Shown here: one piece after another, positions 1 to 6,407 of the stretch | Layout of the letters: each line of letters starts with the position of its first letter | How positions within the stretch are numbered: the first letter of the stretch is position 1 | Assembly: GCA_036745245.1 (NCBI GenBank) | Contig: DAIOGN010000131.1 | Coordinates: forward strand, 1-8,553 | Direction: 5' to 3' | Origin: DAIOGN01 sp036745245 | GTDB lineage: Bacteria > Zixibacteria > MSB-5A5 > JAUVRN01 | Length of the DNA: 8,553 nt | Program-made: the position numbers and the translations under genes | The notes under the pieces: generated by a model | Told to the model about the DNA's origin: nothing | Databases searched by the model: none | The model's input: the letters and a program-made list of their open reading frames with translations, nothing else

Positions 1-1359
1 GCGCTGCGCCATCACCGCGGTCACGGCGGAGGCCACCATGTAGTTGGGTACGCCCATGTCGAGCAGGCGCGTGAGCGCACCGGGGGCGTCGTTGGTGTGC
101 AGGGTCGAGAGCACCAGGTGGCCCGTGAGGGCGCTGCGCAGAGCGATCTCCGCCGTCTCGCTGTCGCGGATTTCGCCCACCATGATGATGTCCGGGTTCT
201 GGCGCATGAGCGCGCGCAACGTCCCGGCAAACGTCAATCCCGCGCGCTCGTGCACCTGCACCTGGTTGATCTGGGGCAGGTCGAATTCCACGGGATCTTC
301 CACGGTCACCACGTTCACCGCGGCGGAGGAGATCCGCTGGAGGCCGGCATACAGCGTGGAGGTTTTGCCCGACCCGGTGGGCCCCGTCACGAGAACGAGT
401 CCCTCCGGCTTGCGCAGCTGTTCATCGAACCGGGCGAGCACATGCGGTGGCATGCCCACCTGGTCGAGGCCACGCACGAGATTGCGGCGGTCGAGAATGC
501 GCAGCACCACCTTCTCGCCGTGAATGGTGGGCAAAGACGAGGCGCGAAAATCGATTTCGTGGCCGCCGATGTTCTGACGAAAGCGCCCGTCCTGCGGCAC
601 GCGTTTCTCCGACACGTCCATGTCGGCCATGATCTTCAGCCGCGAGACGATGGCCGGAGCCATGTGGGCCGGGGGAGAGGCGGCCTCGCGCATCAGGCCG
701 TGAACGCGGTAGCGCACTCGAAATCCGTGACGCTCGGGCTCGAAGTGAATGTCGGACGCGCCCTCCGTCACGCCTTTGTGAACGATCAGATTGATGAGCT
801 TGATCACCGGCACTTCGCCGGCCACCGCCTCGGCGGACAGTTCCTTCTGCACCTGGCGGATCTGCTCTTCGGAGAAGGTCTCCGCCTCGTAGTCGCCCAG
901 CACCTCCACCATTCGATCGCGCACCGTGTAGTAGCGGCCGATCGCGCTTTCGACCTGGCTGGGGGCGACGATGGTGCGATGAATCTCCATCCCCGTGTGG
1001 TACTTCACCTCGTCCACCGCGATGATGTCGAGGGGATCGGCCATGGCCAGGGTCAGAGCGTTGCCGATCTTGGCGATGGGCAGCACCTGCAGGCGACGAG
1101 CCATCTCCGCGGGCACCAGCCGCAACACGCCCGGATCGATCATCACGTCGGCCAGATCCATACGCGGGACCTTGAGCTTGACGGAGATGGCTTCGATCAG
1201 ATCCGATTCGGCGATGATCTGCTCGGAGACGAGAATCTCACCCAGCCTGCGTCCTGACTCGGCCTGAAGCTTGAGCGCGTAGTCGAGCTGCTCAGGCGTG
1301 ATCGCACCTCGTTCGAGCAGAACCGTACCGATGCGCTTTTTGGAAGCGGTGAGTGTCAT
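1..1359 (-). CDS. GspE/PilB-family type IV pilus / type II secretion assembly ATPase (partial, C-terminus off the left edge)
   Basis: This cytoplasmic hexameric ATPase powers pilin or pseudopilin polymerisation in type IV pilus or type II secretion machines. The window holds the first 453 codons; members usually have about 550-570. Residues 9-64 form an MshEN-like N-terminal domain: RIGTVLLERG followed by L25 and AL at 28-29, then a second degenerate copy starting RLGEIL at 38. The nucleotide-binding core has Walker A GPTGSGKT (326-333), an Asp box with VEDPVE, Walker B DIIMVGEIRD (390-399, catalytic E396) and a His box ending STLHTND (418-424). The start is the ATG at 1359-1357, preceded by a purine-rich AGGGGGGAAGG. 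The usual four-cysteine zinc motif would lie beyond the edge and cannot be checked. PilB and GspE cannot be separated without neighbouring genes. It is transcribed divergently from the deaminase gene. The family call is very secure; the system it serves is not. Confidence 0.96.
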   Translation of the reverse strand, partial: MTLTASKKRIGTVLLERGAITPEQLDYALKLQAESGRRLGEILVSEQIIAESDLIEAISVKLKVPRMDLADVMIDPGVLRLVPAEMARRLQVLPIAKIGNALTLAMADPLDIIAVDEVKYHTGMEIHRTIVAPSQVESAIGRYYTVRDRMVEVLGDYEAETFSEEQIRQVQKELSAEAVAGEVPVIKLINLIVHKGVTEGASDIHFEPERHGFRVRYRVHGLMREAASPPAHMAPAIVSRLKIMADMDVSEKRVPQDGRFRQNIGGHEIDFRASSLPTIHGEKVVLRILDRRNLVRGLDQVGMPPHVLARFDEQLRKPEGLVLVTGPTGSGKTSTLYAGLQRISSAAVNVVTVEDPVEFDLPQINQVQVHERAGLTFAGTLRALMRQNPDIIMVGEIRDSETAEIALRSALTGHLVLSTLHTNDAPGALTRLLDMGVPNYMVASAVTAVMAQR

Positions 1360-1540
1360 CCTTCCCCCCTATGTCTTCTAATCGGAAGTCCGCCTGCAGA
1401 TTTGAGCCGTTGTGCAAGCTCGGCACACTTGGTGCGGCCAGAGGGCTGGAGAGGGCGTCAGGGTGCCAGGACGCGCGCGGATCGGATTACGTCATGGTGA
1501 GACAGTTGATCCGGGAGGGCGACTTGCGTATCCATGACGG
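1360..1540. promoter_or_regulatory. Divergent intergenic region between the ATPase and deaminase genes
   Basis: This 181-base spacer separates two divergent genes and should carry promoters for both. I see no convincing -35/-10 pair on either strand. On the minus strand the ribosome-binding site of the ATPase gene abuts its start (AGGGGGGAAGG). On the plus strand an 8-base perfect inverted repeat, CGTCATGG (1491-1498) and CCATGACG (1532-1539), flanks a GGGAGGG (1513-1519) and ends one base before the deaminase ATG. Whether the repeat is an operator, a leader hairpin or chance cannot be told. Confidence 0.4.
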
Positions 1541-2602
1541 ATGGCGCCCGGGGGGTCGGAGGCGAATCTGCAGCGTGGCTGGCTCCTGGCCGTCCCCAAG
1601 GTGGAGCTGCATGTTCACCTCGAAGGCTCCATCCCGTTGTCCACTCTGTGGTCCTTGGTCACCAGGTACGGAGGCGACTCCTCCTGCCCCACGGAGGCAC
1701 ACCTCGCGGAGCGATTCCGTTACCGCGACTTCAGTCACTTCATCGACACCTGGGTGTGGAAGAACAACTTCATCCGCTCGACCGAGGATCTGGAACTCTG
1801 CGCGGAGGCCGCGGCGCGCGCCTGGGCCGCACAACGCATCGTGTACGCGGAAGTGTTCTATTCTCCCGCGCGGTTCGGGTTGTCCACCCAGGAGATCACC
1901 TGTGCCGTGCGCCGTGGCCTGGCCCGCGTGCCCGACATCCGCGTGCAGCTTGTGGCCGACTTGATCCGTGACTTCGGACCGGCACGTGCCCTGCGCACGC
2001 TCTCGGAAGTCACAGAGGTGCGGGACGAAGGCGTGGTGGGAGTCGGAATCGGGGGATCGGAGGCCGAGTTCCCGGCCGAGCCGTTCGCGTACGTCTTCGA
2101 ACGCGCCCGACGGGCCGGATTTCGCACCAGCGCTCACGCAGGGGAGGCGGCCGGTCCCGAAAGCGTGTGGGGGGCCGTTCGGAGTCTGGCGGTGGATCGG
2201 ATTGGCCACGCCACCCGGGCCGCCGAGGACCCGTTGCTTCTGGAGACACTGAGGGCCCGCCAGATCCCCCTGGAGTTGTGCCCGCTCTCCAACTGCGCCA
2301 CCGGGATCATTCCGTCGTTGTCACGGCATCCCGTGCGCCGCTACTTCGACCTCGGCATGCGCCTTTCTGTGAACACGGATGACCCGGCCATGTTTGGCAA
2401 CACACTCATGGAAGAATTCGACCGGCTGGCGGATGAGTTCGCCTTCGACGACGGTGAACTGAAACGGCTGATCTGTGGCGCCACCGACGGCGCCTGGCTG
2501 CCCGATCTGGAGAAAAGCGCCCTGCGCCGGCGTCTCGAAGACGACCCCGCCTGGCCCTCTGTGCCCTCTGAGACGAGAGCGCCGAAACGGCGCGAGGCAT
2601 GA
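1541..2602 (+). CDS. add: Adenosine deaminase-family metal-dependent hydrolase
   Basis: A 353-residue member of the adenosine/AMP deaminase branch of the amidohydrolase superfamily. These cytosolic TIM-barrel enzymes use one zinc ion to deaminate an adenine-type ring. All metal and catalytic motifs are visible: HVHLEGS with H24 and H26; HAGE at 199-202 giving a zinc-ligand histidine and the catalytic glutamate E202; RIGH with H223; CPLSN at 247-251; and NTDDP at 278-282 with D280 and D281. Length is normal for the family. The substrate is less certain. Adenosine is the default, but related enzymes deaminate aminodeoxyfutalosine in the futalosine menaquinone pathway, and the segment around FIDTWVWKNNF (68-77) could bear on specificity. 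The ATG at 1541 is the first in-frame start after a stop at 1535-1537 and lacks a well-placed ribosome-binding site; GGGAGGG lies about 21 bases upstream. The exported propeller gene follows 19 bases after the stop, so the two are probably cotranscribed. Confidence 0.92.
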   Translation: MAPGGSEANLQRGWLLAVPKVELHVHLEGSIPLSTLWSLVTRYGGDSSCPTEAHLAERFRYRDFSHFIDTWVWKNNFIRSTEDLELCAEAAARAWAAQRIVYAEVFYSPARFGLSTQEITCAVRRGLARVPDIRVQLVADLIRDFGPARALRTLSEVTEVRDEGVVGVGIGGSEAEFPAEPFAYVFERARRAGFRTSAHAGEAAGPESVWGAVRSLAVDRIGHATRAAEDPLLLETLRARQIPLELCPLSNCATGIIPSLSRHPVRRYFDLGMRLSVNTDDPAMFGNTLMEEFDRLADEFAFDDGELKRLICGATDGAWLPDLEKSALRRRLEDDPAWPSVPSETRAPKRREA

Positions 2603-2621
2603 ACCGGGTGTATACCTTCGC

Positions 2622-5109
2622 ATGAATCTCCACCTGAGACCCTGGGCCCTGGTCCTCGGGATGTGCGCCGCGCTCTGGTCACCTGGGGCACGTGCCCAGG
2701 TGAGCCCCGCGCCGGATTCGCTTCCGGGAGACACGACACCTGCAGTCACCTCCCCGGCCCCGGCCGAACCTGCGATCGACACGCAGTCCGTCGCCCCCGT
2801 GGCATCCGATACGGCGCGCACAGACAGTCTTGCACCGGTCGCAACCGCGCCCGCCGATTCTGTGATTTCAGACAGTCTGCCACCAGCCACTTCATTGGCT
2901 GCAGACTCGGTGGTGTCGGACTCCATGCCGGTGGCTCCCGTCGCTTCGGACTCATTGAGCGCCGATTCGCTGGTCGCCGACACCACGCTTGCGCAGCCTG
3001 ACTCCTCGTCCGCCGACACTCTGGCGTCCGCAGCCACGCCCCCCGACAAGGCGGCCCCCCCTCCGCCTCCGGCCGGTACCACCGGCGGGGATCGGCTGGG
3101 CATGTGTGTGATGGTGGTGCACGATCTCGATGGCGACGGGCGGCGTGATCTCGCCGTGGGTGTTCCCGGAGCCGATGGCGGCGCCGTCAATTCAGGCGCC
3201 GTGCTGTTTCTGGGCGGCAGTCGGGGGGACACATTGAATCTGATCAAGGGCACACGCCCCGGCGATGCACTCGGCGCTACACTCGCTCAAATCAGCGACG
3301 TGAACGGGGATGGAGTGGCCGATCTGGCCGCAGGCGCACCGTACTCCGACGCCGACTCGACACGCCCCGACGTCGGCACCGTGTATGCGTACTCGGGATC
3401 CACCAGGGACGTGCTGTGGTCCTTGGCCGGCGACCGGACCCAGGCGCTGCTTGGCAGCGCGCTGGCCGCACTCGGCGACACCGATGGTGACGGCACGCCC
3501 GATCTGGCCGTGGCACTTTCACCCTCACCGGGCGATTCGCTCTCCGGACCCGGGGCATCCGTCTGGATTGTGTCGGGGAAGGACGGTCGCGTGCTGCACA
3601 AACTCTCAGGCGAGCAGCACGCCGATCGCTTCGGCACAGCGCTCTGCACCGCGGGAGACGCCGATGGTGACGGATCCGACGACCTGCTGGTGGGGGCCTG
3701 TCGATATTCGGATGGCGCCCTGCTTTCCACGGGAGCCGCGTACGTGATCTCCGGCCGCACCGGAACCACGCTTCGCAGGATCGTGGGTCGCGCCATGTTC
3801 GAGCAGTTCGGATACGCGGTGGCGGGCGGCAGGGACATAAGCGGTGACGGCACGCCGGATTTCGCTGTGGGCGCACGCTTCCTGGATCAGGACGGCGGAC
3901 GGCGAGGTGGCGTGTATCTCTTTTCCGGCCGAGACGGTGCCGAGCTGGGTTCTGTGCAGGGACTTTTGCCTGGACAGCAATTCGGTTCCGCGCTCGCGTT
4001 CGTTTCGGATCTCGACACCGACGGGCGTGCCGATCTTCTGGTGGGGGCTCCCGGAATGACGCGTGGCCAATCGTCGGAAGGAGTGTATCGCATCTCGTCT
4101 CCCTCCGGCACCGTGATCTTCACGGCGCTGGGGACTCAGGCGGGCAGCCGGTTCGGCATGGCCCTCGCCGAGCTGGGCGATGTCGATGGCGACGGACGCC
4201 CCGAGATTGTGGCCGGCGCACCCTATCATTCCAAAGGCGGACTGTCGGCCGGTGCCGTGCAGGTGGTGTCGGGCGGATCGGGCGAGGTCATCTGGTCGTG
4301 CTTCGGAGTCTCCTCTCTGCGCCCGGGAGACAGTGACCGCGTGACGCCGCTCATGAGCCTTGAGCAATTGAAGCAGCAAGTCGGGGGCCACACGTTCCCG
4401 GTGTACGACACAAGCGAAGTGGACGCTGCCCCCATCATCCGACGCTCGACGGCTGCCGCCTACCCGGCCTCCGCGCTGGGCACCGGCGCCACGGGGTGGG
4501 TGCGAGTCAAAGTGCTCGTGCTGCCGGACGGCACCCCTGCGGAATCGGAAGTGGTCGATCTCGCGGGCTTGAGCCCTGAATTCGGCGAAGCGTCGCTGGC
4601 GGCAGTTCGCGACTGGTCGTTTTTGCCCGCGAGCCGCGGCGGCTTGGAAGTGGCCTGCTGGGCCGAGTTTCCGATTGGCTTCGCGCCCCCGCTGTCGCCC
4701 GACGAACAGAGAATGGTGGATTCGGTTTCCGCCCTCGATTCTGCGTCGAGACTCGTCCTCGACACGTCGTCCGCCCTGGCACCGACCGTGGTGTCAGACT
4801 CGGCGTCCGGTGTCTTGTACTACGAACTCGGTCAGGTCGACGTGGCGCCCGTGCTCACGGCCAGAGTCGAACCCGAGTATCCGCCGCCNNNNNNNNNNCA
4901 CGGTGCATCTGAGAGTGCTGGTAAATGGGCAGGGTGCGGTCGCCGATGTGCAGGTAGCAGATGTCACGGTCCGCGGGAAAGGATTCGAGACGGCTGCTGT
5001 CACCGCCGTCGGGAGATGGCGTTATGAACCGGCCGTGAAGGCCGGCAACAAGGTGGCCGTGTGGGTTCCTGAAGAGGTCCGCTTCACACCGCCCACAGGC
5101 AACGAATGA
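2622..5109 (+). CDS. Exported FG-GAP (integrin-like beta-propeller) protein with two TonB C-terminal-like domains; interrupted by an assembly gap
   Basis: No named homologue is recognised. In order it has: a Sec signal peptide (residues 1-25, hydrophobic WALVLGMCAAL, cleavage after ARA); an Asp-Ser/Ala/Thr/Pro-rich segment to about 145 ending in a five-proline run; seven FG-GAP repeats with D-x-D-G-D-G-like calcium loops beginning at 168, 226, 286, 346, 405, 463 and 520; and two TonB C-terminal-like domains, the first about 599-690, the second from about 738 to the end. Both TonB-like copies begin with a V-D-x-A-P motif and keep a YP and a W-x-F/Y-P/E-A-type element. There is no N-terminal TonB membrane anchor, so it is not a classical TonB; an exported binding or scaffold protein is inferred. 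Ten Ns (4889-4898) change the apparent frame: coding is in the frame of the ATG before the gap and shifted after it, ending at TGA 5107-5109. The missing piece should be a multiple of three. The ribosome-binding site is weak. Confidence 0.85.
2697..3075 (+). repeat. Asp-Ser-rich low-complexity linker coding segment
   Basis: Directly after the signal peptide the protein consists almost entirely of D, S, A, T, V, P and L. The dipeptide DS or DT recurs about every 5-10 residues (for example APVASD appears twice, with variants ADSVISDS, ADSVVSDS and SADSLVADT), and the segment ends in a proline run. There is no cysteine or aromatic residue after the signal peptide. This is typical of a disordered, acidic spacer in exported proteins. 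The imperfect repetition suggests growth by short duplications. Confidence 0.7.
3093..4304 (+). repeat. Seven tandem FG-GAP / calcium-loop repeats (predicted seven-bladed propeller)
   Basis: Seven acidic loops lie 57-60 residues apart: DLDGDGRRD, DVNGDGVAD, DTDGDGTPD, DADGDGSDD, DISGDGTPD, DLDTDGRAD and DVDGDGRPE. Most are preceded by a G-x-x-L/F-G-x-A/S-L strand and followed by D-L-x-V/A-G-A-P or a close variant. This is the FG-GAP pattern of integrin alpha-chain propellers and their bacterial relatives, where the loops bind calcium. The count of exactly seven with even spacing matches a complete propeller. Confidence 0.9.
4889..4898. other. Assembly gap (10 N) inside the second TonB-like domain
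   Basis: Ten Ns interrupt the coding sequence after E-Y-P-P. The gap starts at codon position 3 and coding resumes at codon position 3, so the real insert must be a multiple of three, whereas ten is not. The Ns therefore look like a fixed-size placeholder. By comparison with usual TonB C-terminal domains (YP, about nine residues, then G-x-V), roughly 27 bases are probably missing; that figure is an estimate. Confidence 0.95.
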
Positions 5110-5147
5110 ACACTCTAAGACGCTGATCCATAACAGGTTCGTTTACC

Positions 5148-5176
5148 TTGCACGGCTCCTGCCGCCTGTTTATATT
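5148..5176 (+). promoter_or_regulatory. Sigma70-type promoter of the riboflavin operon
   Basis: TTGCAC (5148-5153) and TATATT (5171-5176) are separated by exactly 17 bases. They match the -35 and -10 consensus at five of six and four of six positions or better. Transcription would begin near 5182-5185, immediately before the first helix of the FMN riboswitch at 5185. The agreement of two independent signals makes this the best-supported promoter in the window. Confidence 0.82.
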
Positions 5177-5184
5177 CGATTCAA

Positions 5185-5304
5185 GCTTTCGGGGTACGGT
5201 GAAATTCCGTAATCGGCGGTCAAAGTCCGCGAGCCACGGCCCAAGGCCGTGTGCAGAATCGGTGGAATCCCGGTACCGACGGTAAAGTCCGGATGGGAGA
5301 AAGC
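5185..5304 (+). ncRNA. FMN riboswitch (RFN element)
   Basis: The conserved RFN core is directly readable: CGGGGTACGGTGAAATTCCGT at the start (motif from 5190), then CGGCGGT, AGTCCGCGAGCC, the GTGGAATCC-type segment, CCGACGGTAAAGTCCGG and the signature GGATGGGAGA near the 3' end. The closing helix P1 is a perfect six-pair match, GCTTTC (5185-5190) with GAAAGC (5299-5304). A variable hairpin ACGGCC-CAA-GGCCGT lies at 5236-5250. The element binds flavin mononucleotide and, when bound, lowers expression of the gene downstream, here ribD and the rest of the operon. Confidence 0.97.
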
Positions 5305-5369
5305 GCCCCACCCCGGGGACCGGGTGTGGTGTGTCGCGCAGCTCCCTGCCGAGGCGGAATGAGGACGTT
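5305..5369 (+). promoter_or_regulatory. Putative riboswitch expression platform before ribD
   Basis: CTCCC (5342-5346) is perfectly complementary to GGGAG (5295-5299) in the riboswitch core, and CTCC can also pair with the ribD ribosome-binding site GAGG (5361-5364). The two pairings are mutually exclusive, which fits translational control. There is also a hairpin CCACCCC/GGGTGTGG (5308-5314 with 5322-5329, one bulged T, seven-base loop), but no T-tract follows it, so a classical intrinsic terminator is unlikely. The mechanism is inferred. Confidence 0.45.
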
Positions 5370-6407
5370 GTGACGACCACACTCGATTTGGCTGCAATAG
5401 ATTACAGCTACTGGATGAAGGCGGCTTTGAGCCTTGCCGCCCACGGGACGGGCTATACTCAGCCCAATCCTGCCGTTGGCGCCATCGTGCTGGACAGCTC
5501 CGGCCGCCTGGTCGGGTCGGGTTTTCACGAGCGCGCGGGTGCCCCTCACGCAGAGGTCCTGGCGCTCGCAGCGGCCGGAGACAGAGCCCGAGGCGGCACG
5601 CTCGTGGTGACGCTTGAACCCTGTTGTCACGAGGGCCGCACGCCTCCGTGCACGCAGGCGATACTCGCTTCCGGAATCGAACGCGTGGTGGCGGCGCATT
5701 CCGATCCGGATGCACGGGTGTCGGGGCGCGGCTTCGCTGTGTTGCGACGTGCAGGAGTGGATGTGGTGGAGGGAATCGAAGCTCTTGCGGCTCTCAAACT
5801 GAACCACAAGTATCTNNNNNNNNNNGCAATGAGCCTCGACGGGCGCATCGCCGATCACACGGGGGAAAGCCGGTGGATCAGTTCCGCCGCCGCTCGCCAG
5901 CATGCGCACCGATTGCGTGGTCAGCATGAAGCCATTCTCGTGGGAGCTGGCACGGCTCTTGCGGATGATCCTGAGCTGTCACTCCACGGGGCCCCCGGTC
6001 TTGCGCCGAGACGATTCGTGCTCGTGGGGCAGCGCGAACTGCCCTCGAGTCTGAAACTGTTTCAAGGCGAGCTGCCGGCCACCCGGATCGGAGTGGATCA
6101 CCGCGCGGACTGGGTTACCACAGCAGGATCCGGCGGCTGGCCCGATCCGGCGTCCCTGGTCGAGAGACTGGGCCGGGAAGGGATCACAAGTCTCCTGGTG
6201 GAGGGCGGTGGCCGCGTGGCCGCGAGTTTCCTCGCGGCGCGAGTGGTGCAACAGGCCGTGCTTTACTATGCGCCCTTGTTCCTCGGAGAGGGCGCAGGCG
6301 CTCTCACGGGGGCCGCGTTCGCACTCGACGGTGCACCTGCACTCTCGGAGGTGGAGCTGGAATCCCTCGAGGGCGGCTTTGTGGTGTCGGGACGGGTGGA
6401 CTCCTGA
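5370..6407 (+). CDS. ribD: Bifunctional diaminohydroxyphosphoribosylaminopyrimidine deaminase / 5-amino-6-(5-phosphoribosylamino)uracil reductase (contains an assembly gap)
   Basis: Catalyses the second and third steps of riboflavin synthesis: zinc-dependent deamination of the pyrimidine, then NADPH reduction of its ribose. The N-terminal deaminase has PNPAVGA (32-38), HAE with H60 and E62, and PC-x8-C (EPCCHEGRTPPC, C85 and C94). The C-terminal reductase has AMSLDGRIA, S/T-rich ESRWISS, VGAGTALADDP and LVEGGG (276-281). I choose GTG at 5370, with GAGG at 5361-5364 five bases upstream; the in-frame GTG at 5331 would put the riboswitch platform inside the gene. Ten Ns (5816-5825) keep the frame by luck but replace the linker between LNHKYL and AMSLDGR, where relatives carry a segment like TGxPxxxLK; about 11 residues are missing beyond the placeholder. 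The TGA overlaps the ribE ATG by one base. Confidence 0.95.
   Translation: MTTTLDLAAIDYSYWMKAALSLAAHGTGYTQPNPAVGAIVLDSSGRLVGSGFHERAGAPHAEVLALAAAGDRARGGTLVVTLEPCCHEGRTPPCTQAILASGIERVVAAHSDPDARVSGRGFAVLRRAGVDVVEGIEALAALKLNHKYXXXXAMSLDGRIADHTGESRWISSAAARQHAHRLRGQHEAILVGAGTALADDPELSLHGAPGLAPRRFVLVGQRELPSSLKLFQGELPATRIGVDHRADWVTTAGSGGWPDPASLVERLGREGITSLLVEGGGRVAASFLAARVVQQAVLYYAPLFLGEGAGALTGAAFALDGAPALSEVELESLEGGFVVSGRVDS
5816..5825. other. Assembly gap (10 N) inside ribD
   Basis: Ten Ns fall between the deaminase and reductase halves of RibD. The reading frame continues across them, but comparison with E. coli RibD, which I recall as having about 14 residues here, suggests the true gap is near 43 bases rather than 10. 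As with the first gap, the number of Ns is likely a fixed placeholder. Confidence 0.93.

Noticed and set aside
97..1257. 386-codon open frame on the plus strand opposite the ATPase gene
   Set aside because: It is the antisense shadow of a gene with clear Walker A, Walker B and His-box motifs. Its His/Arg/Gly-rich protein resembles no known family and is typical of high-GC complementary frames.
1353..1964. Plus-strand open frame beginning in the intergenic region and overlapping the deaminase gene
   Set aside because: It overlaps the deaminase in another frame, has no recognisable domain and is Arg/Pro/Ser-rich as expected of a shifted frame.
2622..2666. Lipoprotein signal in the exported protein (LGMC at residues 12-15)
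   Set aside because: The methionine before the cysteine and the position inside the hydrophobic core do not fit a lipobox, while ARA|Q is a good signal peptidase I site.
2321..3253. 310-codon minus-strand frame opposite the start of the exported protein gene
   Set aside because: Ser/Ala/Thr-rich composition mirrors the Asp-Ser linker on the other strand; no start signal or domain.
5308..5329. Hairpin after the FMN riboswitch considered as an intrinsic terminator
   Set aside because: The stem is GC-rich but has a bulge and no following T-tract, so a standard terminator is not supported.
5331..5369. GTG at 5331 as the ribD start
   Set aside because: The extra 13 residues (MSRSSLPRRNEDV) do not look like RibD, and the GTG at 5370 has a properly spaced GAGG. 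The upstream start would place the likely riboswitch platform in coding sequence.
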